Source of the DNA: Kitasatospora sp. NBC_01246
Lineage (GTDB): Bacteria > Actinomycetota > Actinomycetes > Streptomycetales > Streptomycetaceae
NCBI RefSeq assembly: GCF_036226505.1
Contig: NZ_CP108484.1
Location: forward strand, 3,286,001-3,350,000
DNA: 64,000 bases
Reading direction: 5' to 3'
Shown: positions 18,837 to 27,190 of the stretch, in pieces
Layout of the letters: each line of letters starts with the position of its first letter
How positions within the stretch are numbered: the stretch's first letter is position 1
Translations under genes and position numbers: made by a program
Notes under the pieces: model-generated
Seen by the model: only the letters and a program-made list of their open reading frames with translations
What the model was told of the DNA's origin: nothing
Databases searched by the model: none

Positions 18837-19916
18837 CTACGCGCCCCCGCGCGCCAGCCCCAGGGCGTACGGCAGCCAGAACTCGCCCGCCCGGGGCTCG
18901 CCGCGGCCGCACTCGCCGTCCGACTCACCCGGGTTCTTGATCCACAGGTACGCGTCCACCCCGGGCCGGCCGGTGGCGGCGGTGGGCGGCTCGCCCAGCG
19001 CGCGGCCGGGCGGGTTGCACCAGGCCTCGCTGCTCAGCGGGCCGTTGCCGTTGCGGCTGGTGTCGATGACGAAGTGCTTCCCGCCCAGCGCGGCGGAGAG
19101 TTCGGCGCCGTACGCCGCGTCGCGGTCGGTGCTGTAGAAGTTGGAGACGTTCACGGCGAAGCCGTCCGCCACGGCGACGCCGGACTTGCCCAGCGCCCCG
19201 GCCATCGCCGACGGGTCCTGGGCCCAGCCGGGGTTCCCCGCGTCCAGGTAGACCCGGACCTGCGGACGCTTCTTCAACTCCTGGACGGCGAAGGCCAGCA
19301 GGCCGTACCGCTCGGCGGCGGTCTCGCCCTTGACCCCGCAGCCGTCCAGGGTGTGCGCGACGGCGTCCGGCTCCAGCACCACCCAGGCCTTGCGGTCGCC
19401 GATCGCCTCGGCGACGCCGGTGATCCAGGAGCGGTAGGCGGCGGCGTCGGCCGCGCCGCCGGCCGAGTACTGGCCGCAATCCCGGTGCGGGATGTTGTAC
19501 GCGACGAAGACCGGGGTGCGGTCCACCTCGGCGGCCAGACGGCTCAACTGCTCGACGCTGCCCCGGGCGGCCTGGTCGACGAGCCACTGCGAGGAGGGCT
19601 GGGAGGCGATCCCGGCGAGGGTGTCGGCCTCGGCCGTCCGGCCCTGACCGCGCAGCGCGGCCAACTGCCGGGCCGCGGACGTCCGGTCGGACACGTAGAA
19701 CGTCTGACCCGGCAGCTGGACGGGCCCGGCGCCGGCGGCGCCGCCGCTCGCCGTGGTGGAACCGGTGGGCGCGGGCGCCGCGGCGGACCCTGTGCCCGCA
19801 CTCCCCGGCGGGTCGGCCGAACTCCCGCCGCCGCAGCCCGCCACCCCTGCCGTCAGCCCCAGCAGCGCCGCCCCCACGGCCAGCCGGAACCCCGCCCCTC
19901 GCCATACCCGGCGCAC
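18837..19916 (-). CDS. GH6 endoglucanase-like lipoprotein (CslZ-like)
   Basis: Protein of 359 residues with a lipoprotein signal peptide (lipobox GVAGC), a Gly/Ser/Ala linker and a glycoside hydrolase family 6 domain. Family segments include FVAYNIPHRDCGQYSAGG, WVVLEPDAV (general-acid Asp region), VYLDAGNPGW and FVIDTSRNGNG. It should cut beta-1,4-glucan. GTG 19916 is chosen because GGGAGGGG lies 6 bp upstream; the frame is open 18 codons earlier. It is convergent with glxA, 57 bp away, and probably trims the CslA product. Confidence 0.88.
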   Translation of the reverse strand: MRRVWRGAGFRLAVGAALLGLTAGVAGCGGGSSADPPGSAGTGSAAAPAPTGSTTASGGAAGAGPVQLPGQTFYVSDRTSAARQLAALRGQGRTAEADTLAGIASQPSSQWLVDQAARGSVEQLSRLAAEVDRTPVFVAYNIPHRDCGQYSAGGAADAAAYRSWITGVAEAIGDRKAWVVLEPDAVAHTLDGCGVKGETAAERYGLLAFAVQELKKRPQVRVYLDAGNPGWAQDPSAMAGALGKSGVAVADGFAVNVSNFYSTDRDAAYGAELSAALGGKHFVIDTSRNGNGPLSSEAWCNPPGRALGEPPTAATGRPGVDAYLWIKNPGESDGECGRGEPRAGEFWLPYALGLARGGA

Positions 19917-20048
19917 GTACCGCCCCTCCCAGACCCGGTCCGGCGACCAGGTCGGCACCCAGCTTCGCACACCGGGTACCGGCCTCCGGCCGACGCCGGT
20001 GAACGGCCGGTGACGGCGGGCCGGCGCGACGCCCGGCCCGCCGTGCGG

Positions 20049-20807
20049 TCAGTCCTGCTTCAGGTTCGGCACCTGCCAGTCGATCGGGTCGACGCCGAAG
20101 CCGGCCAGCGCCTCGTTGATCTGCGAGAAGGGGCGGCTGCCGAAGAACAGCTTGGCGGAGAGCGGCGACGGGTGGGCGCCCTGGACCACGACGTGCTTGG
20201 TGGTGTCGATCAGCGGCAGCTTCTTCTTGGCGTAGTTGCCCCAGAGCACGAAGACCACCGGCTCGTCGCGCGCGCTCACCGCCTTGATCACCGCGTCGGT
20301 GAACTTCTCCCAGCCCTTGGCCTTGTGCGAGTTGGCCTCGTGCGCGCGCACCGTGAGCACCGCGTTGAGCAGCAGGACGCCCTGCTCGGCCCAGTGCATC
20401 AGGTAGCCGTTGTCCGGGGCGGGGATGCCCAGGTCGGCGTTCAGCTCCTTGAAGATGTTGCGCAGCGACGGGGGCGTCCGGGTGCCCGGGAGCACCGAGA
20501 AGCTCATGCCGTGCGCCTGGCCGTCGTCGTGGTACGGGTCCTGGCCGAGGACGAGCACCCGGACCTTCTCGTAGGGCGTGGCCTCCAGCGCCGAGAACTC
20601 CTGCCCGCTCGGCGGGAAGACCTGGTGCTCCGCGCGCTCCGCCGCCACGAAGGCCGCCAGCGCGGCGAAGTACGGCTGCTCCGCCTCGGCGCCCAGCACC
20701 TCGCGCCAGGACTCCGGCAGCTCCAGCCCGCCGACCGCCCCTGCTTCGGCCCCGCCTGCTTCGACCCCGGCTGCCTCGACCACGCCTGCCTCGACCGTGT
20801 CCGTCAC
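20049..20807 (-). CDS. ung: Uracil-DNA glycosylase
   Basis: Family 1 UDG, 252 residues, removing uracil from DNA to start base excision repair. The water-activating loop VLGQDPYHDDGQAHG holds the catalytic Asp90, and GAHPSPLSA is the second signature. The first 28 residues are an Ala/Gly/Glu/Val-rich extension of near-repeats (EAGVVEAAGVEAGGAEAG) not needed for the fold. GTG 20807 has GGAGG about 8-12 bp upstream. It stands alone between the GH6 and LtrA genes. Confidence 0.95.
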   Translation of the reverse strand: MTDTVEAGVVEAAGVEAGGAEAGAVGGLELPESWREVLGAEAEQPYFAALAAFVAAERAEHQVFPPSGQEFSALEATPYEKVRVLVLGQDPYHDDGQAHGMSFSVLPGTRTPPSLRNIFKELNADLGIPAPDNGYLMHWAEQGVLLLNAVLTVRAHEANSHKAKGWEKFTDAVIKAVSARDEPVVFVLWGNYAKKKLPLIDTTKHVVVQGAHPSPLSAKLFFGSRPFSQINEALAGFGVDPIDWQVPNLKQD

Positions 20808-20926
20808 GACATCAACCTCCCACCGGACGGCCGCTCACCGCCGCACCGCCCCGACCTCCGGCGTACCGCGCCGCTTGCGCCGCCCGCCCTCTTCCACACC
20901 GAACGCTACACAGCTCCACCGACAAC

Positions 20927-22102
20927 TCACTCCGCCGCGGCGCCCGCACCCACCGGCTCGACACCGGGCGGCCCGTCACCGACCGCGGGGACGGCGGCGG
21001 CGGCCCGCGCCACCCGGACGTGCTCGACCACGTTCAGCGCCACCACCAGCACCGCCAGCACCACCAGGACGACGAGCGCCGGCAGCCGCACCATCGCCGG
21101 CACCAGGGCGAACACCACCGCCGCCGCCACGATCCGGGTGGTCGACACCGCGCGGAACATCATCCACCGGGTGTAGCCGAAGGTCAGCAGGTACAGCCCG
21201 CAGCCCCCGTACAGCAGCGCCACCGAGCCCGCCCCGAGGGCCCGCCGCGGGTCGGCCACCGTCTCGCCGAAGCCGACCGCGACCGCGATCACCCCGGCCA
21301 CCAGCGCGAGGTGGCCGTACTGGAACACCCGGCGGATGACGTCCCGGCGGGAGTCCGCGACGGTCACGGCATGCCGCATGGCGTCCGCCGCGTAGACGAA
21401 GTACTGCCACCAGAGCCCGGCGGAGATGGTGAACGCCGCCGCCACCGCGGCCAGTTCGGCCGCGTCGAGGCGGACGGCGGCGGCCGTGGCGCCGATCCCG
21501 ACGATCGACTCGCCGAGCGCCACCAGCAGGAACAGCGCGAACCGCTCCGGCATGTGCTGCGGGTGGTACGCCACCTTGGCCAGCCGGTTGCGGAACAGCA
21601 CCGGGCCGGACAGGTCGCAGAGCGCGCCCAGCGTCCAGAGCACCAGCCGCGGCCCCTCCGGGAGCAGCCCGCCCACGAACAGCAGCGGCCCGCTGACCAG
21701 CACGCCCACCCCGTACGGTCCGCGCCAGACGCCCGGGACGCGGATCAGCAGCACCAGCAGCAGCACCCGGGCCGCCCAGTAGCCGGCGCCGAGCAGCACG
21801 CCCCGGCCCTCGTAGGCGCCGGGCACGGCCAGCGCCATGAAGAGGCCGGCCAGGCCGACGGCGAGGATCCCGAGGCGGTCCCTCGGGGTGTCCACGTCGC
21901 GGATGTTGGCCTGCACAGTGGTGCCCACCCAGCACCAGTACACCGGGACGAACACCACCAGCGCCCGCGCGACGCCGCCCCAGTCGTGGTGGTGGTGCAG
22001 CAGGCCGGAGACCTGCGTGACCGCGAAGACGAAGACCAGGTCGAAGTAGAGCTCCGCCCAGGTCACCCGCTTCTCGTCGATGGACTCCCCCGCCGTACTC
22101 AT
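20927..22102 (-). CDS. Low temperature requirement protein A (LtrA) family membrane protein
   Basis: Polytopic membrane protein of 391 residues. The family N-terminal segment VTWAELYFDLVFVFAVTQV is followed by about ten helices, and RFALFLLVALGESIVGIG is the central conserved motif. The biochemical role of LtrA proteins is poorly known. The same frame is open far upstream through the next gene region, but GGAGGAGGGGGCGGG just before ATG 22102 fixes the start. Confidence 0.88.
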   Translation of the reverse strand: MSTAGESIDEKRVTWAELYFDLVFVFAVTQVSGLLHHHHDWGGVARALVVFVPVYWCWVGTTVQANIRDVDTPRDRLGILAVGLAGLFMALAVPGAYEGRGVLLGAGYWAARVLLLVLLIRVPGVWRGPYGVGVLVSGPLLFVGGLLPEGPRLVLWTLGALCDLSGPVLFRNRLAKVAYHPQHMPERFALFLLVALGESIVGIGATAAAVRLDAAELAAVAAAFTISAGLWWQYFVYAADAMRHAVTVADSRRDVIRRVFQYGHLALVAGVIAVAVGFGETVADPRRALGAGSVALLYGGCGLYLLTFGYTRWMMFRAVSTTRIVAAAVVFALVPAMVRLPALVVLVVLAVLVVALNVVEHVRVARAAAAVPAVGDGPPGVEPVGAGAAAE

Positions 22103-22145
22103 CCCGCCCCCTCCTCCGCATACGCAACAGGCGCACGCAAACGGA

Positions 22146-22180
22146 CGGGCCCCGCCCGGCCATCGGCCGGGCGGGGCCCG
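22146..22180 (-). terminator. Terminator after HAD hydrolase gene
   Basis: A perfect 16-bp GC stem (22146-22161 with 22165-22180, loop ATC) lies just downstream of the minus-strand HAD gene and before ltrA. Confidence 0.85.
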
Positions 22181-22197
22181 CGTCATCAGAGCAGAGG

Positions 22198-22977
22198 CTA
22201 GACCAGGTCGACCAGGTCCGCGATCGACTGGACGACCCGGGTCGGCCGGTACGGGAACCGCTCCACGTCGGCGGCGGCGGTGAGGCCGGTGAGCACCAGG
22301 ATGGTCTCCATGCCGGCCTCCATGCCCGCCACGATGTCGGTGTCCATCCGGTCGCCGATCATCACGGCGGTCTCCGAGTGGGCTCCGGCGCTGTTCAGCG
22401 CCTCGCGCATCATCAGCGGGTTGGGCTTGCCGACGAAGTAGGGCTCGACGCCCGTCGCCTTGGTGATCAGCGCCGCGACCGAGCCGGTGGCCGGCAGCAC
22501 GCCCTCGGTGGACGGGCCGGTCTCGTCGGGGTTGGTGCAGATGAAGCGGGCACCCTGGTTGATCAGGCGGATCGCCTTGGTGAGCGCCTCGAAGCTGTAG
22601 GTGCGGGTCTCGCCGAGGACGACGTAGTCCGGGTTGTTGTCGGTCAGCACGTAGCCCGCCTGGTACAGCGCGGTGGTCAGGCCGGCCTCGCCGATCACGT
22701 AGGCGGTGCCGCCGGGGCGCTGGCCCTTGAGGAACTTCGCGGTGGCCAGGGCGGAGGTCCAGATGCACTCCTCCGGCACCTCCAGGCCCATGCCGGCCAG
22801 GCGCGCGCTGAGGTCGCGCGGGGTGTAGATCGAGTTGTTGGTGAGCACCAGGAAGGGCTTGCCGGACTCCCGCAGCCGGCGCAGGAACTCCTCCGCGCCG
22901 GGGATCGGCGTGCCCTCGTGGATGAGGACCCCGTCCATGTCGGTCAGCCAGGACTCGATGGGCTTGCGCTCTGCCAC
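22198..22977 (-). CDS. HAD-IIA family hydrolase (NagD-like)
   Basis: Haloacid dehalogenase-superfamily phosphatase of 259 residues with motif [14 protein letters not shown], motif [11 protein letters not shown], motif III lysine in [11 protein letters not shown], and motif [15 protein letters not shown]. This subfamily includes NagD nucleotide/sugar phosphatases; the physiological substrate is uncertain. GTG 22977 is chosen because GGGAG sits 9 bp upstream; a 15-codon longer reading exists. Confidence 0.9.
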   Translation of the reverse strand: MAERKPIESWLTDMDGVLIHEGTPIPGAEEFLRRLRESGKPFLVLTNNSIYTPRDLSARLAGMGLEVPEECIWTSALATAKFLKGQRPGGTAYVIGEAGLTTALYQAGYVLTDNNPDYVVLGETRTYSFEALTKAIRLINQGARFICTNPDETGPSTEGVLPATGSVAALITKATGVEPYFVGKPNPLMMREALNSAGAHSETAVMIGDRMDTDIVAGMEAGMETILVLTGLTAAADVERFPYRPTRVVQSIADLVDLV

Positions 22978-23396
22978 GTGCGTGTCTCCCGAAGTTGCAA
23001 CGTCTTGCGATGGTCGTACCAAATCTGCGGCGCACCGCCGTCACCGTTGCGCCTCCCACCGGCCGGACCCACCTCGGGACACCGGACCGCCGGGGGTACT
23101 GCTGGCTGCCCCAACGGGGCACAGCCTAATCCGCACACCAGCCCGACGGCAGTACGTCCCGCCCACCGGAACGCCCAGGTCCGGACGACCGCGCCGGAGC
23201 CCGCCCCGGGACCCGCACCGGGCCCCGGGCCGGGACCGGCTCCGGACGGGCTCCGGTACCGTCCTGCGGATCTCCCGCCTCAACGGCTCCTTAAGCCGCC
23301 CCTAACCTCTCTGAGCGCCCCTCAGCAGGCCCCCGCCGCCCGGCTAGCGTGAACCGCACCACCCTCACCCCGCTCCCGCGAAGGAGTCCCCTCACC
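22978..23396. other. Intergenic region between HAD and LPMO genes
   Basis: This 419-bp divergent intergenic stretch holds the promoters of both neighbours. No gene, DasR-like site or riboswitch was recognised. The last 20 bp carry the LPMO ribosome binding site AAGGAG. Confidence 0.35.
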
Positions 23397-24461
23397 ATGC
23401 CCGTGCGCCACCGCCTCCCCGCCGCCGTCCTCACCCTCGCCGCCGCCGGCCTCACCGTCGGGGTCGGTGGCGGATCCGCCGCCGCGCACGGCTCGATGCA
23501 GAATCCGCTCAGCCGGATCGAGGGCTGCTACCTGGAGGGCGCCGAGCACCCGAAGTCGGCGGCCTGCCGGGCCGCCGTGGCCGCCGGGGGCACGGCCGCC
23601 CTCTACGACTGGATGAGCCTGCGGATCGGGGACGCCACCGGGCGCCACCGCGAGCTGATCCCGGACGGCCGGCTGTGCAGCGCGGGCTCGGACCTGTACA
23701 AGGGCCTCGACCTGCCGCGCGCCGACTGGCCGGCCACCAACCTCACGGCCGGGTCGGACTTCACCTTCCGCTACCGCGCCACCGCGCCGCACCGGGGCAC
23801 CTTCCAGCTCTTCGTCACCAACGCCGGCTACTCCCCGACCAAGCCGCTGACCTGGGCGGACCTGGAGCCCCAGCCGTTCCTCACGGTCACCGACCCGCAG
23901 CTGACGGACGGTTCCTACGTGCTGCCCGGCAAGGTCCCGGCGGGGAAGACCGGGCGCCAGCTGATCTACGCGATCTGGCAGCGCTCGGACAGCCCGGAGG
24001 CGTTCTACTCCTGTTCGGACGTGGTCTTCGACGGCAGCGGCACCGCACCGACGACGACACCCGCGACGCCGCCCGCCCCCGCTCCGGGCGGCACCGCCCC
24101 GGCTCCGTCGTCCGGGCACCCCGCCGGGCACGACCACACCACCGCTCCGGCCACGCCGACCGCCGCCCCGACGGCCGCGGCCACCACCCCCGCCGCCTCC
24201 GCCACCACGCCGCCGCCCACGGCCGGCCCCGCCGCGGTGGCCGGCCCCGGTTCCACCACGCAGGCTCCCGCGCAGGCTCCTGCGCAGGCCGCCGCGCCCG
24301 CCCCGGTGCCGGCCACCGATCACGAGCGGCTCGCCCAGACCGGCTCCGACCGCTCCCTCGGCGTCCTGGCCTCGATCGGCTCGGCCTTCCTCCTGGCCGG
24401 CGCCGTCGTCGCCGTCATCCACCGTCAGCGCCGCCGCACCCCGGGCGCCCACGCCCGCTGA
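23397..24461 (+). CDS. AA10 lytic polysaccharide monooxygenase with sortase (LAxTG) anchor
   Basis: Secreted copper enzyme of 354 residues that oxidatively cleaves chitin or cellulose. The signal peptide ends at AAA just before His31, which becomes the N-terminal copper ligand of the mature HGSMQNP... domain. The second ligand is the His in TAPHRGTFQLF (about 131), and EAFYSCSDVVF closes the domain. A Pro/Thr/Ala-rich linker leads to LAQTG (about 312), a hydrophobic helix and a HRQRRR tail. This is the LAxTG signal of Streptomyces class E sortases, so the enzyme is probably wall-bound. AAGGAG precedes ATG 23397. LPMOs occur near cslA-glxA in other Streptomyces. Confidence 0.92.
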   Translation: MPVRHRLPAAVLTLAAAGLTVGVGGGSAAAHGSMQNPLSRIEGCYLEGAEHPKSAACRAAVAAGGTAALYDWMSLRIGDATGRHRELIPDGRLCSAGSDLYKGLDLPRADWPATNLTAGSDFTFRYRATAPHRGTFQLFVTNAGYSPTKPLTWADLEPQPFLTVTDPQLTDGSYVLPGKVPAGKTGRQLIYAIWQRSDSPEAFYSCSDVVFDGSGTAPTTTPATPPAPAPGGTAPAPSSGHPAGHDHTTAPATPTAAPTAAATTPAASATTPPPTAGPAAVAGPGSTTQAPAQAPAQAAAPAPVPATDHERLAQTGSDRSLGVLASIGSAFLLAGAVVAVIHRQRRRTPGAHAR

Positions 24462-24535
24462 CCCGCCCGCCGGCCCCGGCCACCCCGGACCGCCCGCTGA
24501 CCCCGACCACCCCGGACCGACCCGCCCCCGGACCG

Positions 24536-24571
24536 CCGGGACGCCCGCCGCCCCACCGGCGGGCGTCCCGG
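24536..24571 (+). terminator. Terminator after LPMO gene
   Basis: A perfect 15-bp inverted repeat (24536-24550 with 24557-24571, 6-nt loop) lies 75 bp after the LPMO stop. The bases between are C-rich with several near-repeats of ACCCCGGACC. Confidence 0.8.
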
Positions 24572-24671
24572 TCGAACCACCCCGGCCGCCTCACCGTCCG
24601 TCACACCGAGGGCACCGAAACCGGGGCCAATCGGATACCTCGTGCTGGCGCACCGTGATTGAGTAAGGCGC

Positions 24672-25775
24672 ATGAGCCCCTCCTCACGCCCTTCCCGCGA
24701 CCACGACGGCCCCTTCCGTGTCGGCCTGATCGGCTACGGTCTGGCCGGATCCGCCTTCCACGCCCCGGTGATCGCCAGCACCCCCGGCCTCCGGCTGGAC
24801 GCGGTGGTCACCGCCAACCCCGACCGCCGCGCCCAGCTGCGCACGGACCACCCCGGCGCCCGTGCCGTGGACACCCCGGAGCAGCTGCTGGCCGACCGGG
24901 ACGCGCTCGACCTGATCGTGATCGCCTCGCCCAACCGCACCCACGTCCCGCTCGCCCGGGCCGCGCTGCGCGCCGGGCTGGCCACCGTGGTCGACAAGCC
25001 GCTGGCCGCCACCGCCGCCGACGCGCGGGAGCTCTGCACGCTGGCGCGGTCGCAGGGCGTCCTGCTCTCCGTCTTCCAGAACCGGCGCTGGGACGGCGAC
25101 TTCCTCACCGCCGCCCGGCTGGTCCGCGAGGGCGCGCTGGGCCGGGTGCACCGCTTCGAGTCCAGGTTCGAGCGGTTCCGCCCCAAGCCCAAGGCGGGCT
25201 GGCGCGAGCTGGCCGACCCGGCCGAGGGCGGCGGCACGCTGTACGACCTGGGCAGCCACCTGGTCGACCAGGCGCTCACCCTGTTCGGCCCGGTCGAGAC
25301 GGTCTACGCCGAGATCGACACCCGACGGGACGGCGCGGTGGTCGACGACGACGCCTTCCTCGCCCTCACCCACGCCTGCGGCACCCGCTCCCACCTGTGG
25401 ACCAGCGCCATCACCCCGCTCGTCGGGCCCCGGCTGCGGGTGCTCGGCGACACCGCCGGATACGTGAAGTTCGGCATGGACCCGCAGGAGGAGGACCTCC
25501 GCGCCGGTCAGCGCCCGGACGGCACCGGCCGCGCCGGGGCGCCGTGGGGCGCCGACCAGCCCTCCCGGTACGGCACCGTCGGCACCGACGAGGACGCGAC
25601 CACCGTCCCGACCGACCTGGGCGACTACCCCGCCTTCTACGCGGGCGTCGCCGCCGCCCTGGCCGACCCGGGCACTCCGCCGCCGGTCGACCCGCTCGAC
25701 GCCGTGGCCACCCTGACCGTCCTGGAGGCCGCCCGCACCTCGGCCGCCACCGGCACGACCGTCCGGCTCGGCTGA
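24672..25775 (+). CDS. Gfo/Idh/MocA family oxidoreductase
   Basis: NAD(P)-dependent sugar-type dehydrogenase of 367 residues. The N-terminal Rossmann fold starts with VGLIGYGLAGSAFHAP. TVVDKPLAATAADA holds the catalytic DKP/EKP lysine. The C-terminal alpha/beta domain begins at FQNRRWDGDFLTAARL and contains GGTLYDLGSHLVDQAL. This resembles the YdgJ/IolX type, with an unknown polyol or sugar substrate. It stands alone. Confidence 0.9.
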   Translation: MSPSSRPSRDHDGPFRVGLIGYGLAGSAFHAPVIASTPGLRLDAVVTANPDRRAQLRTDHPGARAVDTPEQLLADRDALDLIVIASPNRTHVPLARAALRAGLATVVDKPLAATAADARELCTLARSQGVLLSVFQNRRWDGDFLTAARLVREGALGRVHRFESRFERFRPKPKAGWRELADPAEGGGTLYDLGSHLVDQALTLFGPVETVYAEIDTRRDGAVVDDDAFLALTHACGTRSHLWTSAITPLVGPRLRVLGDTAGYVKFGMDPQEEDLRAGQRPDGTGRAGAPWGADQPSRYGTVGTDEDATTVPTDLGDYPAFYAGVAAALADPGTPPPVDPLDAVATLTVLEAARTSAATGTTVRLG

Positions 25776-25852
25776 CCCCTTCCGGGGGCGCGGCGCGGCC
25801 GGTCGGACCCGGTCGGCCCCGGCTGGAGTCGGCCGGACCGAGTCGGATCCGG

Positions 25853-26275
25853 TCAGATCCCGATGACCTCGACGGCCGCGCCGAGGCCCCGGAAGTCCGC
25901 CACGTTGCGCGTGTACAGCGGCAGCCCGTGCGCGGAGGCGACGGCCGCGATCATCAGGTCGATCCGGCGCGGACGCGGCTGGCGCCCGGCGGCGATGGTC
26001 AGCGTGACCAGCGTCCCGTACCGGGCGGCGGCGGCCGCGTCGAAGGGCAGCGGGTCGAAGTCGGCCATCGCCGCGCCCAGCACCTCCAGCCGCGACGCCC
26101 GGCTGACCGCGTCCCGGGCCATCGAGACGCCCTGCTGGAGCTCGGCGAAGGTGATCGCGGTCAGCTCCGGCACGGCCGGCAGCTCGGCCGGGTTGAGCAG
26201 CGCCAGGTCGATGTAGACGCAGGTGTCCAGCACCCCGGCCGGTCGGCGCCGGGGCGCCCTGCGCCGCTCAGCCAC
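25853..26275 (-). CDS. PIN-domain toxin, VapC type
   Basis: Ribonuclease toxin of 140 residues. Acidic residues of the PIN site are visible in [32 protein letters not shown] and [10 protein letters not shown]. VapC toxins cut tRNA or rRNA when unneutralised. Its GTG start overlaps the last 8 bp of the upstream antitoxin gene, so the pair is one operon. Confidence 0.9.
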   Translation of the reverse strand: MAERRRAPRRRPAGVLDTCVYIDLALLNPAELPAVPELTAITFAELQQGVSMARDAVSRASRLEVLGAAMADFDPLPFDAAAAARYGTLVTLTIAAGRQPRPRRIDLMIAAVASAHGLPLYTRNVADFRGLGAAVEVIGI

Positions 26276-26552
26276 GCCGCCGCTCGAAGGGGTCGTCGCC
26301 GTCGTCCCCCACCAGCTCCTCGGGGCCGAAGTACTCCTCGGCCTCCTTGCGCATCTGCTGGTAGTCCACCCGCGGCAGCTTCACGTGCCGCGCCACCAGT
26401 TCCTCGGCCGTGAGCCGCCGCCGCTCCGCGACCGGCCGCAGCTCCGCGACCTCGACCCCGTTCCTGGTGATGTGGAAGGTCTCGCCCGCCTCCACCGCGT
26501 CCATCACCGCGGCGGAGTTGTTCCGGAACTCCCGCTGGGTAATCGTCTTCAT
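26268..26552 (-). CDS. Phd/YefM-type antitoxin
   Basis: Antitoxin of 94 residues. The N-terminal Phd/YefM DNA-binding fold is seen in [20 protein letters not shown] and [15 protein letters not shown]. The acidic, disordered C terminus ([18 protein letters not shown]) would wrap the VapC partner. The start ATG 26552 is preceded by GGAAGG; an upstream open stretch is ignored. The pair is probably autoregulated through repeats directly upstream. Confidence 0.9.
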   Translation of the reverse strand: MKTITQREFRNNSAAVMDAVEAGETFHITRNGVEVAELRPVAERRRLTAEELVARHVKLPRVDYQQMRKEAEEYFGPEELVGDDGDDPFERRRG

Positions 26553-26560
26553 CCTTCCAA

Positions 26561-26588
26561 GGTAGCCCCGGGTAGCACCGCTGGCTAC
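26561..26588 (-). promoter_or_regulatory. Candidate operator of the phd-vapC operon
   Basis: GGTAGC occurs at 26561 and 26571, exactly 10 bp apart, and the inverted copy GGCTAC at 26583-26588. All lie within 40 bp of the antitoxin start, where autoregulatory Phd-type operators sit. Confidence 0.45.
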
Positions 26589-26738
26589 GGTGCGCGGGAG
26601 CGCCGGGGCCGCCCGCCGTGAGCGCGCGCTCCCCCGGGAGCGCCGGGCGTCGTACCATCGTCGACAACGCCCGGACTCGGTGCCGCCGAGCACGGCGCGT
26701 CCGTCGGCACACCGGTCGGTTCATCAGCCGGTACGCCC

Positions 26739-26787
26739 GGCACTCGGTGCCCGGCACTCGGCACTCGGCACTCGGCACTCGGCACTC
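26739..26787. repeat. 7-bp tandem repeat GGCACTC
   Basis: Five perfect copies run from 26753 to 26787, preceded by one copy (26739-26745) and one degenerate copy. The array ends 4 bp before the ribosome binding site of the DUF6412 gene. The 7-bp unit would shift frame with copy-number change, but no gene appears to read through it. Confidence 0.9.
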
Positions 26788-26806
26788 GGCAGGAGAGGAG
26801 CTCACC

Positions 26807-27100
26807 GTGGGATTCGTCGCGATGCTGCTCGGCCTGCTCCGGGTGCTGACCGGGGAGGCGCTCACCGACGGTGGGACGCTGACCTCGGTGGCCGCCGCCG
26901 CGGCCGTGGTGCTGCTGGCCGGCGCCGTCGCGGGCACGCTGGCCGCGGCCCGGTTGCTGGGCGCGCGGGCGCCGGCCGCCGTCCGGGACGGGACGCTGCG
27001 GCGCCGGGCGCTCCGGACGGCCTTCCTCCCGCAGCGCGATCCCGACGCCCGGGGCAGGCGACGCCCCAGGGCCCCGGGCGCGGCCCCGGCGGCCGCGTAA
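26807..27100 (+). CDS. DUF6412-type small membrane protein
   Basis: Protein of 97 residues with a hydrophobic N-terminal half (two helices, about residues 1-15 and 28-50) and a basic C terminus with RTAFLPQRDPDARGRRRPRAPG, a conserved signature in actinomycete homologues. GTG 26807 follows GGAGAGGAG. It sits 90 bp before a YidC-type insertase, as in other Streptomyces, suggesting a linked role in membrane protein insertion; the function is unknown. Confidence 0.8.
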   Translation: MGFVAMLLGLLRVLTGEALTDGGTLTSVAAAAAVVLLAGAVAGTLAAARLLGARAPAAVRDGTLRRRALRTAFLPQRDPDARGRRRPRAPGAAPAAA

Positions 27101-27190
27101 CCACCCCTTTCTCCACCGCCGTCCACGCGGCCGCCCTCCGCCGATCACTCATGTCCTGAGACGCTGAGACCCCGGAGGGCTCGCTCCACC

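Noticed and set aside
22103-23122. A 340-codon upstream extension of LtrA
   Set aside because: It overlaps the HAD gene in another frame and a strong terminator; the ribosome binding site before 22102 sets the start.
26268-26552. Phd-vapC pair as evidence of a mobile island
   Set aside because: No integrase, transposase or flanking repeats are seen, and base composition matches the neighbours.
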